From: Lacicoccus qingdaonensis
Lineage (GTDB): Bacteria > Bacillota > Bacilli > Staphylococcales > Salinicoccaceae
Length of the DNA: 64,000 nucleotides
Reading direction: 5' to 3'
Assembly: GCF_900101075.1 (NCBI RefSeq)
Contig: NZ_FNFY01000005.1
Coordinates: forward strand, 62,001-126,000
Made by a program: the position numbers and the translations under genes. Shown here piece after piece: positions 24,845 through 33,047 of this stretch; position 1 is the stretch's first letter; each line of letters opens with the position of its first letter. A model generated the notes under the pieces. That model was not told the origin of the DNA and searched no databases. It saw nothing but the letters and a program-made list of their open reading frames with translations.

Positions 24845-25549
24845 ATGGAACTCGGAAAGTTGAAATATCTATTTGTGGGTAAAGCGAAGACATATGGAGA
24901 TAATAACGCACAGGACAAAATGGACCAGGAATGGACGACTGCAATTTACCGCGGAAAAACAGATGAAGAAGTGTATCTGACAGAAACCGGTTTTCAAAAT
25001 GATGAAGTCGGGGATAAACGCAACCACGGGGGGCCGGAAAAAGCAGTGTTCTGTTATAATATCGATCATTATGAAGAGTGGACGAACGAGCTTGGGCAGG
25101 AGATGCAGGCCGGCGCTTTCGGCGAGAACCTTGCTGTAGTCGGTCTGGATGAATCAAATGTCTGCATCGGTGACGTTTATCAATTGGGCGAAGCCCAAAT
25201 ACAAGTATCACAGCCCCGAAGACCATGCTGGCGGCCGGCAAGGAAACACCGCATCATTGACCTGGCCTTGAAGATTGAGGATTCGGGGAGAACAGGCTGG
25301 TACTACAGAGTGATCAAAGAAGGCAGAGTGAAGGCCGGCGACAGGTTCAGTCTGCTGGAGCGGCCGCATCCGGAATGGACGATAGATGCGTGTAACGAAG
25401 TAATGTACAAGCAGGAAGAAAATTACGGGCTCACTGCAAGTTTGAGAGATGTAAACCTCTTGGCTGAAAACTGGCAGAAGTCTTTGCAGAAACGGCTCGA
25501 CGGAATCCCTGAAAATATAGAGCCTAGAGTTTTCGGTCCAAATAAATAA
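24845..25549 (+). CDS. MOSC domain protein, YiiM/YflK type
   Basis: A G7 run lies 6 bases before ATG 24845, which is preferred to the upstream 24821 start. The 234-residue product has NHGGPEKAVFCY near residue 58 and GAFGENLAV near 85, followed by the conserved MOSC cysteine in SQPRRPCW near 125. A C-terminal three-helix extension follows, as in YiiM. Relatives bind molybdenum cofactor and detoxify N-hydroxylated bases and other N-hydroxyl compounds. It is cytoplasmic. Confidence 0.85.
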   Translation: MELGKLKYLFVGKAKTYGDNNAQDKMDQEWTTAIYRGKTDEEVYLTETGFQNDEVGDKRNHGGPEKAVFCYNIDHYEEWTNELGQEMQAGAFGENLAVVGLDESNVCIGDVYQLGEAQIQVSQPRRPCWRPARKHRIIDLALKIEDSGRTGWYYRVIKEGRVKAGDRFSLLERPHPEWTIDACNEVMYKQEENYGLTASLRDVNLLAENWQKSLQKRLDGIPENIEPRVFGPNK

Positions 25550-25574
25550 GAAGCCGGCAAATTGTCGGCTTCTT
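25548..25574. terminator. Terminator between MOSC and thioesterase genes
   Basis: The 9-bp stem AAGAAGCCG / CGGCTTCTT has a 9-base loop and lies between convergent genes. Confidence 0.75.
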
Positions 25575-25576
25575 GT

Positions 25577-26089
25577 CTATTCTTCGATACTCTTTAAAAA
25601 CTCGATTGTTTCCTTACTTTTCAACCGTTGATCCTGACGTTTTTGAATGCGGTCTTCAGCAGTTTTGAACAACCATTCCTCATGCTGGTTTGTAGGATAT
25701 ACTTTTGGAACATCAACCTTTTCTCCTGATTCATCAACAGCGACAAATGTCAGGAAACTGAGCACTGCCAGGTCACTTTTATGTGTATAAGGATTATCGA
25801 CTTTAATCTGTACACATACCTCCAAAGAAGATGTGCCGGCATGCGAAATGTACGCTTCATAAGTCACGATTTCACCGGCGCGTATCGGTTTTAAAAAGTT
25901 GACAGAGTCAATGGAAGCAGTGACGCAGTCCGTTTCAGCATGTTTCATCGCAGCGATGGAGGCAATCTCATCGATATTTGCCAAAATCTTTCCGCCGAAC
26001 ATGGTATTCAAGTGATTGGTATGCTCAGGAAAAACTTGTGTTGATTTAATGGATTTGGAAAAGCTCATCGGTTTTTTATTGACAGTCAT
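25577..26089 (-). CDS. Acyl-CoA thioesterase, YkhA/BACH type
   Basis: The 170-residue hot-dog protein carries the acyl-CoA hydrolase signature NTMFGGKILANIDEIASIAA, whose Asp and neighbouring Asn are catalytic in the family. SIDSVNFLKPIRAGEIV follows. It hydrolyses medium- to long-chain acyl-CoA in the cytoplasm. A Lys/Glu/Arg-rich C-terminal tail of about 35 residues is present. It is convergent with the MOSC gene and not obviously linked to its neighbours. Confidence 0.88.
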   Translation of the reverse strand: MTVNKKPMSFSKSIKSTQVFPEHTNHLNTMFGGKILANIDEIASIAAMKHAETDCVTASIDSVNFLKPIRAGEIVTYEAYISHAGTSSLEVCVQIKVDNPYTHKSDLAVLSFLTFVAVDESGEKVDVPKVYPTNQHEEWLFKTAEDRIQKRQDQRLKSKETIEFLKSIEE

Positions 26090-26246
26090 TTTAGCTACCC
26101 CTAAGTGATTAAGTTTTATACAACTACAATCTTATCACAGAAATTTGAGCAGCGGCACAGCTGATTTTGTGAATATTGTAACGTATTAATTGAATTAATG
26201 CCTGCAGAGGTTTAAAATAAAGTGAATAGTAAATGGAGGGATAGTC

Positions 26247-27440
26247 ATGTCAATTACAGAAAAGCTGTTCAGCAGACTGGAAGAGAAAGAAGGCCGGATG
26301 ATCGAAATCAGACGTTATCTTCATGAAAATCCGGAACTGTCGTTCAAAGAAGAAAAGACAGCGCAGTATATTGCGGATTTCTATAAAGATAAAGACGTGA
26401 AAGTGACGACAGGCATTGAAGGAGAGAATGGAATTGTCGTTGAAATCAACGGCAGGAATCCGGGCAGGACAATCGGGCTCCGTGCGGACTTCGATGCGCT
26501 GCCGATTACGGAAGAAACGGATGTGCCTTTCAAATCTAAAAATGACGGGGTGATGCATGCATGCGGCCACGATGGACATACAGCTTACCTGCTGACGCTT
26601 GGCGAAACTTTGATTGAACTTAAAGATGAGTGGGACGGTACGATCAAACTGATTCACCAGCACGCAGAGGAAGTGCCGCCGGGCGGGGCGAAAAGTATCG
26701 TCGCTTCCGGAATACTGGATGATCTGGATGAAGTTTACGGCATCCACCTGTTCCCGATGTATGAAACAGGTGAAGTCGGTCTTGTCGAAGGGAATGCGAT
26801 GGCCGGACGTTCTAATTTCAATCTTCATATCCAGGGCAGCGGCGGCCATGGCGCGATGCCTGAAACGACGATAGATCCGATTGTTGCAGGTTCACACTTC
26901 GTCACCCAGGTGCAGTCGATCGTATCAAGAAGAATGAATCCGAAGCATACCACTGTGGTGTCGGTGACGGCATTCGAAGCACCGGGCGGACAGAATGTCA
27001 TCCAGGATAAAGTGACGTTGCGCGGTACGGTGCGCTATATGGAAGAGGAGAATAAAGTGCCCATCCATGATGAAATGGTCAAAATTTTAAACGGACTGGA
27101 AACTGCATTCGGTGTAACGTGCGAACTGGACTATATTTATGACTCCCCGGTCTTGTACAATGACCCGGAGAAAACACAGGCTGCAGAAGATATTCTGAAG
27201 AACAGTAAAGGCGGACACATCAGCAATATTGCCCATCATGACCCTTCGAGCGGCTCGGAAGATTTCTCCTATTATTTACAGAAAACACCGGGTACTTTCA
27301 TCAATGTCGGTGCAAAACCTGACGGTGTGGAAAATGCCTACATCAACCACCACCCGAAATTTGATATTAATGAGAAATCATTATTGATCAGCGCAAAAGT
27401 GCTTGGGGAAGTCGCACTTTCCAGACTTGAAAATGAATGA
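26247..27440 (+). CDS. M20D family amidohydrolase (N-acyl amino acid hydrolase)
   Basis: At 397 residues it is full length for the M20D family (HipO/AmaA/YtnL-like), which frees amino acids from N-acyl or other amide conjugates. The metal-binding motif HACGHDGHTA is near residue 104 and the second ligand run QHAEEVPPGGA near 139; HHDPSSGSEDF near 330 supplies the last ligand. It is cytoplasmic. GGAGGGA precedes the ATG. It ends at a very strong terminator, so it is not co-transcribed with the aldehyde dehydrogenase downstream. Confidence 0.9.
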   Translation: MSITEKLFSRLEEKEGRMIEIRRYLHENPELSFKEEKTAQYIADFYKDKDVKVTTGIEGENGIVVEINGRNPGRTIGLRADFDALPITEETDVPFKSKNDGVMHACGHDGHTAYLLTLGETLIELKDEWDGTIKLIHQHAEEVPPGGAKSIVASGILDDLDEVYGIHLFPMYETGEVGLVEGNAMAGRSNFNLHIQGSGGHGAMPETTIDPIVAGSHFVTQVQSIVSRRMNPKHTTVVSVTAFEAPGGQNVIQDKVTLRGTVRYMEEENKVPIHDEMVKILNGLETAFGVTCELDYIYDSPVLYNDPEKTQAAEDILKNSKGGHISNIAHHDPSSGSEDFSYYLQKTPGTFINVGAKPDGVENAYINHHPKFDINEKSLLISAKVLGEVALSRLENE

Positions 27441-27450
27441 TCAAAACAAG

Positions 27451-27498
27451 AAAATCAATCAAAATTTCACTGATAGTGAAATTTTGATTGATTTTTTA
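27451..27498 (+). terminator. Long-stem terminator after the amidohydrolase gene
   Basis: A perfect 20-bp stem (27451-27470 with 27476-27495) has a 5-base loop. T residues follow, and the A-rich opposite flank means it may work both ways. Confidence 0.9.
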
Positions 27499-27575
27499 TT
27501 TATAATCACATATGATTCAGTTAACGGAATATTTAGACTTAAAATATCACATAAAAAAATGGGGAGTGGGATTGA

Positions 27576-29063
27576 ATGTCATTGATTGAGTTAAAACCGA
27601 AAGTCAGGGAATTTTTAGAAGGGGACAAGGGCCTTTATATTAACGGGGAGTATGTGCCTTCTGAAAGCGGTAAGACATTTGAAGTGAAAAACCCTTCGAC
27701 TGAAGAGGTCATTGCGAATGTCAGTGAAGCTTCAGAGAAAGATGTGGATAAAGCTGTAAAAGCGGCGAAAGATGCATTCGACAACGGAGAGTGGACAAAG
27801 ATGGATGCAGATTCAAGATCTCAGCTGATATATAAGTTTTCAGAACTGCTTCACGAAAACCGTGAGGAGCTGGCGCAGCTTGAAGCACTGGACAACGGCA
27901 AGAAATATCAGCAGGCACTCGAAGATGATGTCGACGGCACTGTGCAGCATTTCAGATATTATGCCGGATGGGCGACGAAAATTTTCGGCCGGACGACAAA
28001 CATTGATCCGAATTATGTCACGTACACTGTACACGAGCCGATGGGCGTTGTTGCCCAGATCGTTCCATGGAACTATCCGCTACTGATGGCTGCCTGGAAA
28101 ATGGGCGCAGCACTTGCGGCAGGCTGTACAATCGTTCTGAAGCCTGCGGAAGATACACCATTATCAATACTGTATACTGCCAGATTGTTCAAAGAAGCAG
28201 GATTTCCTGACGGTGTGGTCAACTTTGTGCCGGGCTATGGTGATAAGGCAGGCCATGCACTTGTCACTCATGAAGATGTGGCGAAAGTTGCATTTACAGG
28301 GTCAACAAATACAGGCCGTAACATCATGAAAGAAGCGGCTGAAGATATCAAGTCCATCACTTTGGAACTCGGCGGGAAATCACCGGCTGTCGTATTGGAA
28401 GACGCTGATATCGAGGCCGGTCTTGAAGGTATCTTAGATGGGACAATGTACAATTCCGGCCAGAACTGCAGTGCGACGACAAGGATTTATGTTCAGAGAA
28501 ACATCTATGATGAAGTGGTCGAAGCGTTGAAAAATAAAGCGGAAGAAATTAATGTAGGAGACGGTCTGGATGAAAATACGGATATCGGACCATTGGTTTC
28601 CAAAAAACAGCTGGACACTGTTCTCGGATATATCGAGAAAGGCAAGGAAGAAGGTGCGAAGCTGATCACAGGCGGCAAGCGTATCGGTGACAAAGGATTT
28701 TTCGTTGAACCGACAATCTTTGCTGATGTAACGGATGATATGACGATTGCGAGAGAAGAGATATTCGGACCGGTGATGTCTGTCCTGCCGTTTGACGATA
28801 TCGAAGAAGTCATAAAGCGGGCGAACGACAGCAATTACGGTCTTGCTGCAAGTGTTTGGACCGAGAATATTAAAGACGGTCATTATATCGCCTCTAAACT
28901 TGAGGCGGGTACAGTATGGATCAATGACTTCGGTCTGGAACTTGAAACAATGCCGTTCGGCGGTTATAAACAATCCGGTATCGGCCGCGATATGGGCGGG
29001 GATTACGGTATTTCAAACTACATCGAAGTGAAGAGTGTGTTCGTTAACATGGACAGATCATAA
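27576..29063 (+). CDS. NAD(P)-dependent aldehyde dehydrogenase (candidate alpha-ketoglutarate semialdehyde dehydrogenase)
   Basis: The 495-residue ALDH superfamily enzyme resembles Bacillus DhaS. The catalytic Glu is in LELGGKSP (near 268) and the catalytic Cys in NSGQNCSATT (near 299); the cofactor motif FTGSTNTG is near 244. ALDHs oxidise aldehydes to acids. Because the nearby operons encode the earlier steps of 4-hydroxyproline breakdown, whose last step needs an aldehyde dehydrogenase for alpha-ketoglutarate semialdehyde, this is the natural candidate, but it is inferred from position only. A cupin-type regulator follows 16 bases after the stop. Confidence 0.85.
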   Translation: MSLIELKPKVREFLEGDKGLYINGEYVPSESGKTFEVKNPSTEEVIANVSEASEKDVDKAVKAAKDAFDNGEWTKMDADSRSQLIYKFSELLHENREELAQLEALDNGKKYQQALEDDVDGTVQHFRYYAGWATKIFGRTTNIDPNYVTYTVHEPMGVVAQIVPWNYPLLMAAWKMGAALAAGCTIVLKPAEDTPLSILYTARLFKEAGFPDGVVNFVPGYGDKAGHALVTHEDVAKVAFTGSTNTGRNIMKEAAEDIKSITLELGGKSPAVVLEDADIEAGLEGILDGTMYNSGQNCSATTRIYVQRNIYDEVVEALKNKAEEINVGDGLDENTDIGPLVSKKQLDTVLGYIEKGKEEGAKLITGGKRIGDKGFFVEPTIFADVTDDMTIAREEIFGPVMSVLPFDDIEEVIKRANDSNYGLAASVWTENIKDGHYIASKLEAGTVWINDFGLELETMPFGGYKQSGIGRDMGGDYGISNYIEVKSVFVNMDRS

Positions 29064-29079
29064 GAGAGTGGGTAATGAT

Positions 29080-29598
29080 ATGAGCGCGACGCTGGGAGAA
29101 GAGCTGAAGAAATTACGCAAAGATAAAAAGATGACATTGAAAGAACTGAGTGCAAAGAGCGGATTATCCATCAGTTTTATTTCACAGATTGAACGTGATT
29201 TGAAAACACTGACGTTCACTTCGCTGAAAAAAATTTCCGAAGCACTCGATGTCAATGTGAATTTCTTCTTTGATGATAACGGGACAGACCCGGTCGACAC
29301 TTCCTCTCTGAATGGTAATTTTTCGTATAAAGACCTGTCGGGAGATATGGTGAATCCGATATTCACCCCTGCTGTTGTAGAGCTGAAAGCAGGAGAGACC
29401 CAGCATTCACCGTATACCCACAGAGGCCAGGAATTCATCTATGTCCTGGCCGGTTCACTGGAAGTGATTGTAAGCGGTGAACAAAAAACACTGGAAACCG
29501 GCGAATCCATTCATATCGATTCGAGAGTCGAACATGAATGGTATAACAATACCGCTGAAACGACAGAGATACTGCTCGTATCATCCAACTCGGGATAG
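29080..29598 (+). CDS. XRE-family regulator with C-terminal cupin domain
   Basis: The start at ATG 29080 lies 16 bases past the aldehyde dehydrogenase stop; the frame to 29035 would overlap that gene. The 172-residue product has an N-terminal helix-turn-helix (residues 6-60, TLKELSAKSGLSISFISQIE) and a C-terminal cupin_2 barrel (about 95-170). This SutR/PuuR-like plan senses a small metabolite in the cupin and controls adjacent catabolic genes. The likely target is the dehydrogenase operon it belongs to. Confidence 0.88.
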   Translation: MSATLGEELKKLRKDKKMTLKELSAKSGLSISFISQIERDLKTLTFTSLKKISEALDVNVNFFFDDNGTDPVDTSSLNGNFSYKDLSGDMVNPIFTPAVVELKAGETQHSPYTHRGQEFIYVLAGSLEVIVSGEQKTLETGESIHIDSRVEHEWYNNTAETTEILLVSSNSG

Positions 29599-29612
29599 TT
29601 CTGCGTAATACA

Positions 29613-29651
29613 AAAAGGACCGGAGACAAAGTAAATGTCGCCGGTCCTTTT
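29613..29651 (+). terminator. Terminator after the aldehyde dehydrogenase / regulator operon
   Basis: An outer 11-bp stem (AAAAGGACCGG / CCGGTCCTTTT) contains an inner GACA / TGTC stem. Confidence 0.8.
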
Positions 29652-29693
29652 GTATGGGCAGAAGAGGTTAAAAACAATGTTTGAAGAAACGAT

Positions 29694-29719
29694 AAAAACC
29701 ACACAGCTGTGTGGTTTTT
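29694..29719 (-). terminator. Terminator at the end of the leftward oxidoreductase operon
   Basis: A perfect 26-base palindrome is centred on AGCT with A and T runs at its ends. It overlaps the stop codon of the FAD subunit gene. Confidence 0.75.
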
Positions 29720-30893
29720 ATTTTGCCAGCCAGTACAGCTGAAGCTTGTCCCGGGCCTGATCGAGGTCTTTATGAAATTTCACTTTGGCATTTTTACGTT
29801 CATCGCCAATGCGTTTCAATGTAATTTTGACGGCATCTTCATTGCCCAGCAGGTGATGTGCGGCCATTTCGCCCTGAAGGATGGCAACTTTGGCATTTTC
29901 AATACCGGTGATATTGCCTGCGACATACAGTTTATCGATTTCGGTTTCCATCTGTTCGCTGTGAATCGGCACGTATCCGCCAAGGGATTCAAGATAGGCG
30001 TGTTTCAAATTGAACAGCGAAGTGATTTCGCTGACTGGAGAAAGGCCGTCTGAAATACAGACAAAATCGCATTTTATGTCCTGTTCGGTTCCTTTGATCA
30101 CACTGCCGTCAGCTCTTGTTTTCACGGTAGTGACAGATTCGACCTTTTCTGCCCCGTTGATTTTAACGACTTTTTCCTTGATGGAGATCGGCAGTCCGAG
30201 AGCTTTGATGCCTTTCGACGGAAATAGTTTCAGAGCAAGTCCGTGCAGCATCGACATTCTGCTGCCGATATCTGCAGAGATGGACAGAAATTTTGACGGT
30301 GCGGATGTGCCGAGCCCCATTAATGTCTCAAGTGCATCCCTCGGCGTAACCTTATTAAATTTATTCTCTGCCGGCAAACAGATTTTTCTGACATCGATAT
30401 CGGCATAACCGAGCTCCATGCCGATGACCATCGACAATGGATTGATGCCGATGATGACGCCGGCATCACCGGGGGCGACTCTGTGAAAGTTGGTCAGAAC
30501 CTGGGCGGCACCGACGGTCATGACGCCCGGCAGCTCCCAGCCAGGGAGCGGATAGGAATTTTCTTTGGCACCAGTCGCAACGATCAGGTAATCAGATGTA
30601 AAATTCCCTTTATTCGTATAGACAGTAAACGCCCCATCGTTCCGATCGACATTGAAGACGGACGTTTCAAGCCTCAAAGTTATTTTCTCATCCAATCCAT
30701 CATGGAGACGGCGGGCCACATCCATGCCGTTCCACCAGCTGTCTTTCGATTCCTCATACAGCTGGCCGAGCAGTCGGCCGCCGTAATGATAATATTCATC
30801 GACAATCAGAACGCTTTTCTTATCCTTCAATATGTTCGCGGCACTCATCCCGGCAGGGCCGGCACCGACGATGATGACATCATAATGAGTCAT
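29718..30893 (-). CDS. FAD/NAD(P)-binding oxidoreductase, alpha-type subunit of D-hydroxyproline dehydrogenase (candidate)
   Basis: The N-terminal dinucleotide fold VGAGPAGMSAAN is at 9-20, with a second Rossmann region near 125-160. The 391-residue chain aligns with HcnB, opine oxidase A and LhpF-type subunits of amine dehydrogenases, but it lacks their usual C-terminal [2Fe-2S] domain, which here is a separate gene at 31193. Such subunits pass electrons from a DAO-type beta subunit, which matches the gene at 33048. It overlaps the upstream ferredoxin-like gene by 14 bases and lies in a three-gene operon behind a sigma-54 promoter. Confidence 0.8.
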   Translation of the reverse strand: MTHYDVIIVGAGPAGMSAANILKDKKSVLIVDEYYHYGGRLLGQLYEESKDSWWNGMDVARRLHDGLDEKITLRLETSVFNVDRNDGAFTVYTNKGNFTSDYLIVATGAKENSYPLPGWELPGVMTVGAAQVLTNFHRVAPGDAGVIIGINPLSMVIGMELGYADIDVRKICLPAENKFNKVTPRDALETLMGLGTSAPSKFLSISADIGSRMSMLHGLALKLFPSKGIKALGLPISIKEKVVKINGAEKVESVTTVKTRADGSVIKGTEQDIKCDFVCISDGLSPVSEITSLFNLKHAYLESLGGYVPIHSEQMETEIDKLYVAGNITGIENAKVAILQGEMAAHHLLGNEDAVKITLKRIGDERKNAKVKFHKDLDQARDKLQLYWLAK

Positions 30894-31218
30894 TTGCGCC
30901 GCCTCCTTTCACCAGATGGGGGAGAGCACCCTGCCTGTCCACATGCATATTTTTTTGAAGCGGTGTCAGACATGCCCGGACATTTCTTCTGCCGTCGACG
31001 GTGACCCGGCATTCGGAGCAGTGGCCGATATTGCAGTAGAGGCCGCGCGGCGCCCCGTCGCTTTCATGGTAGCGGAGCGTCCGTATATCATTTGCCAAGA
31101 GAGCAGCGGTAATGCTTTCACCTTCAGCGCCGTAGTATGTCCTGCCGTTCCATATGAACGGGACAATATGATGCTTTTTCGGCCCGAGTATTTTATGGTT
31201 TAATATTCTTCTCGTCAT
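30880..31218 (-). CDS. Small (2Fe-2S) ferredoxin-like subunit, HcnA/gamma type
   Basis: AGGAGGG lies 7 bases before ATG 31218; the frame to 31245 extends through this site. The 112-residue protein binds one [2Fe-2S] cluster through Cys62, Cys67, Cys70 and Cys83 (YCNIGHCSEC and RACLT). Proteins of this kind are the gamma subunits of hydrogen cyanide synthase, opine oxidase and D-hydroxyproline dehydrogenase. It overlaps both neighbours, indicating tight co-translation with the BFD-type and FAD subunits. Confidence 0.85.
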   Translation of the reverse strand: MTRRILNHKILGPKKHHIVPFIWNGRTYYGAEGESITAALLANDIRTLRYHESDGAPRGLYCNIGHCSECRVTVDGRRNVRACLTPLQKNMHVDRQGALPHLVKGGGANDSL

Positions 31219-31489
31219 CAAGCAGCCCTCCTGAAAGTTCTTCAAATGATACCGTGCGTATCGGGGGCTGTGCCCTCAGATGAATAAAGACCGGTGACTC
31301 ATCTTCAGTATCCCCTGTAATTTTATTGATCATGTGCCCGCATGTCCTGCCGTTGCAGAATCCCATGCCGGCTCTCGTTTTTAATTTCATTTCCCTTGAA
31401 TCATTAACGCCTTTGTCCATTTCTGCCAATATTTCCGAGTATGTGACGTTTTCACATCTGCATACTGTAAAATCTTCGCTTTTCATCAT
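31193..31489 (-). CDS. BFD-like [2Fe-2S] subunit
   Basis: Starting at ATG 31489, with GGGG 8 bases upstream, this 98-residue protein has Cys10, Cys12, Cys45 and Cys50 (VCRCEN, FCNGRTC). This is the CxC-x32-CxxxxC pattern of bacterioferritin-associated-ferredoxin domains. In most amine dehydrogenase complexes the domain is fused to the C-terminus of the FAD alpha subunit; here it is free-standing and first in the operon. A -24/-12 promoter lies 37 bases upstream. Confidence 0.85.
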   Translation of the reverse strand: MMKSEDFTVCRCENVTYSEILAEMDKGVNDSREMKLKTRAGMGFCNGRTCGHMINKITGDTEDESPVFIHLRAQPPIRTVSFEELSGGLLDDEKNIKP

Positions 31490-31525
31490 AGTGATCACCC
31501 CAAATAATTATCCTTACATGAGATA

Positions 31526-31541
31526 AGAAATAACCGTGCCA
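31526..31541 (-). promoter_or_regulatory. Sigma-54 -24/-12 promoter for the leftward oxidoreductase operon
   Basis: On the - strand TGGCACG-GTTA-TTTCT matches the consensus TGGCACG-N4-TTGCW with one change (T for G in the -12 element). It begins 2 bases past the activator gene's stop codon. The promoter at 32999 carries the same element with the same -12 variant. Confidence 0.8.
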
Positions 31542-31542
31542 G

Positions 31543-32910
31543 TTACAGATTGAACTTTTTGATCTTCGCATACAGTGTCGGACGGCTGATGCCGAGAATC
31601 CGGCTTGATTTTTCAATGTTGCTGTCATTGGATTCGATGACCTGGCGGATATAATCCGCTTCCACCTGATCGATGTAATCCTTTAACTGAAGGTCGTCCG
31701 GCGGCAGGCTGTAAGTACTAAAATTCCTGCTCTGACCGACTTCCTCTAGATACTGATGGAAGATATTATTATCCAGAGTACTGCCGCTTGAAAAAATGAC
31801 GAGCCTTTCGACAACATTGATGAGTTCCCGCACGTTACCCGGCCATTCATATTGCCTGATTTCCTGAAGCAGCTGCTGATCGGCATACAGCAGTTTAGTC
31901 TGATATTTTTCCGACAGCTGGAAAAGATAATAGTAAAACAATGATTCAATATCATCCGGACGCTCACGAAGGGGCGGGATATGTATATTGATGACATTGA
32001 TCCGGTACAGCAGATCTGAACGGAAATCATCCGATGACAGCAGTTCTGCAATCACTTTATTTGTAGCGGAAACCAGTCTGAAGTTGGTCGTCTGCTCCTT
32101 TTTCCCGCCCAGTTTAAAGTACTTTCTTTCCTGCAGAATACGCAAAAATTTGACCTGCATCTCAAGCGGCATCTCTCCGATTTCATCGAGGAATAAAGTT
32201 CCGTTTTCAGAAAGCTCGATCTTTCCCTGGTTGCCTTCCTTGTTCGCTCCGGTAAAGGCGCCGCGGTCATAGCCGAATAGTTCCGACTCGAATAAGTCAT
32301 TCGGGATGGCGCCGCAGTTGAGCGGGATGAAGTCACCATCAAGCTGACTTACGTTATGGATGGCCTGGGCGAACAGCTCTTTACCGACACCGGTTTCCCC
32401 GGTAATTAAAATATTGGCATTCGTTTTCGCAGCTTTTTCAATCTGATTCTTTAAATTCTCCATGATGGAACTTTTATAAATGATGTTTTTAAAATGATTG
32501 TCATTATGAAGATGTTTGACGTTGTCACTCAAAATGCTGACTTTATTTTTAAGGTCTTCTAATTCTTTTTCCCTTTTGATCTGTGCAGTCACATCGATTT
32601 CCGACACCACGGCGCCCAGCACTTTGCCGTCATGGTGGATCGGTTCCGCTTTTATATCCACATAAATATCGGGGGTCGCCTGATGACGTTTCTTTTCAAA
32701 CGACTGATTTTTTCTGAGGGAATCGAGAATGAGCAGCTGATCTTCCGAAAAAATTTCTTTTATGTCTTTTCCGACAACATCCTCATTTTTCAAGTTGAAT
32801 ATTTCTGACGCACGCTTGCTCCAGTAGATGACTTTCTCATCATTGTCGATGATCGTAAAAGAATGATTATAAAAATTGATCAGTATTTCAATTAACTTTT
32901 TCTCAATCAT
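31543..32910 (-). CDS. Sigma-54-dependent enhancer-binding activator (PAS-AAA+-Fis)
   Basis: AGGAG stands 7 bases before ATG 32910. Domains in order, counted from this start: PAS sensor (about 1-110); AAA+ ATPase with Walker A GETGVGKE (171-178), the sigma-54 contact loop GAFTGA (217-222) and Walker B FLDEIGE (240-246); and a C-terminal Fis-type helix-turn-helix (SSRILGISRPTLYAKIKKF). It has no receiver domain, so the PAS domain probably senses a metabolite, as in RocR-like activators. Two sigma-54 promoters flank the gene and face outward to the catabolic operons. Its own promoter is sigma-A and is overlapped by a large dyad. Confidence 0.95.
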   Translation of the reverse strand: MIEKKLIEILINFYNHSFTIIDNDEKVIYWSKRASEIFNLKNEDVVGKDIKEIFSEDQLLILDSLRKNQSFEKKRHQATPDIYVDIKAEPIHHDGKVLGAVVSEIDVTAQIKREKELEDLKNKVSILSDNVKHLHNDNHFKNIIYKSSIMENLKNQIEKAAKTNANILITGETGVGKELFAQAIHNVSQLDGDFIPLNCGAIPNDLFESELFGYDRGAFTGANKEGNQGKIELSENGTLFLDEIGEMPLEMQVKFLRILQERKYFKLGGKKEQTTNFRLVSATNKVIAELLSSDDFRSDLLYRINVINIHIPPLRERPDDIESLFYYYLFQLSEKYQTKLLYADQQLLQEIRQYEWPGNVRELINVVERLVIFSSGSTLDNNIFHQYLEEVGQSRNFSTYSLPPDDLQLKDYIDQVEADYIRQVIESNDSNIEKSSRILGISRPTLYAKIKKFNL

Positions 32911-32922
32911 AATATCTCCTTT

Positions 32923-32959
32923 TGTAAACTTTAATATAATCATTATATTTTTCTTTACA
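32923..32959. promoter_or_regulatory. 37-bp dyad, candidate activator-binding site
   Basis: The site is symmetric about C32941: TGTAAA, 5 bases, ATATAAT, C, ATTATAT, 5 bases, TTTACA. It covers the -10 of the activator's own promoter and lies about 60 bases upstream of the -24 element at 32999. It could be both autorepression site and enhancer. Confidence 0.6.
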
Positions 32960-32970
32960 CTTTATTACAA
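32942..32970 (-). promoter_or_regulatory. Sigma-A promoter of the activator gene
   Basis: On the - strand TTGTAA (32970-32965) stands 17 bases before TATAAT (32947-32942), about 32 bases upstream of the ATG at 32910. Confidence 0.7.
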
Positions 32971-32998
32971 ACTATAATATGGTTTCATCCAGAAAAGC

Positions 32999-33014
32999 TG
33001 GCACGCTTATTTCT
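32999..33014 (+). promoter_or_regulatory. Sigma-54 -24/-12 promoter for the rightward hydroxyproline operon
   Basis: TGGCACG-CTTA-TTTCT lies 34 bases before the proposed TTG start at 33048. It differs from the promoter at 31526-31541 at a single spacer base, and the four bases after -12 (TATC or TATA) are also similar. Confidence 0.8.
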
Positions 33015-33047
33015 TATATGCAAGTAAGAGAGGAGGGTGAGAGGTTA

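Noticed and set aside
27451..27498. Operator for the aldehyde dehydrogenase gene
   Set aside because: The 20-bp perfect stem with a 5-base loop and T run directly after a gene is better explained as a terminator.
32979..33047. ATG at 32979 as start of the DAO-type dehydrogenase
   Set aside because: It lies upstream of the -24/-12 promoter and has no ribosome site; TTG 33048 follows AGGAGGG.
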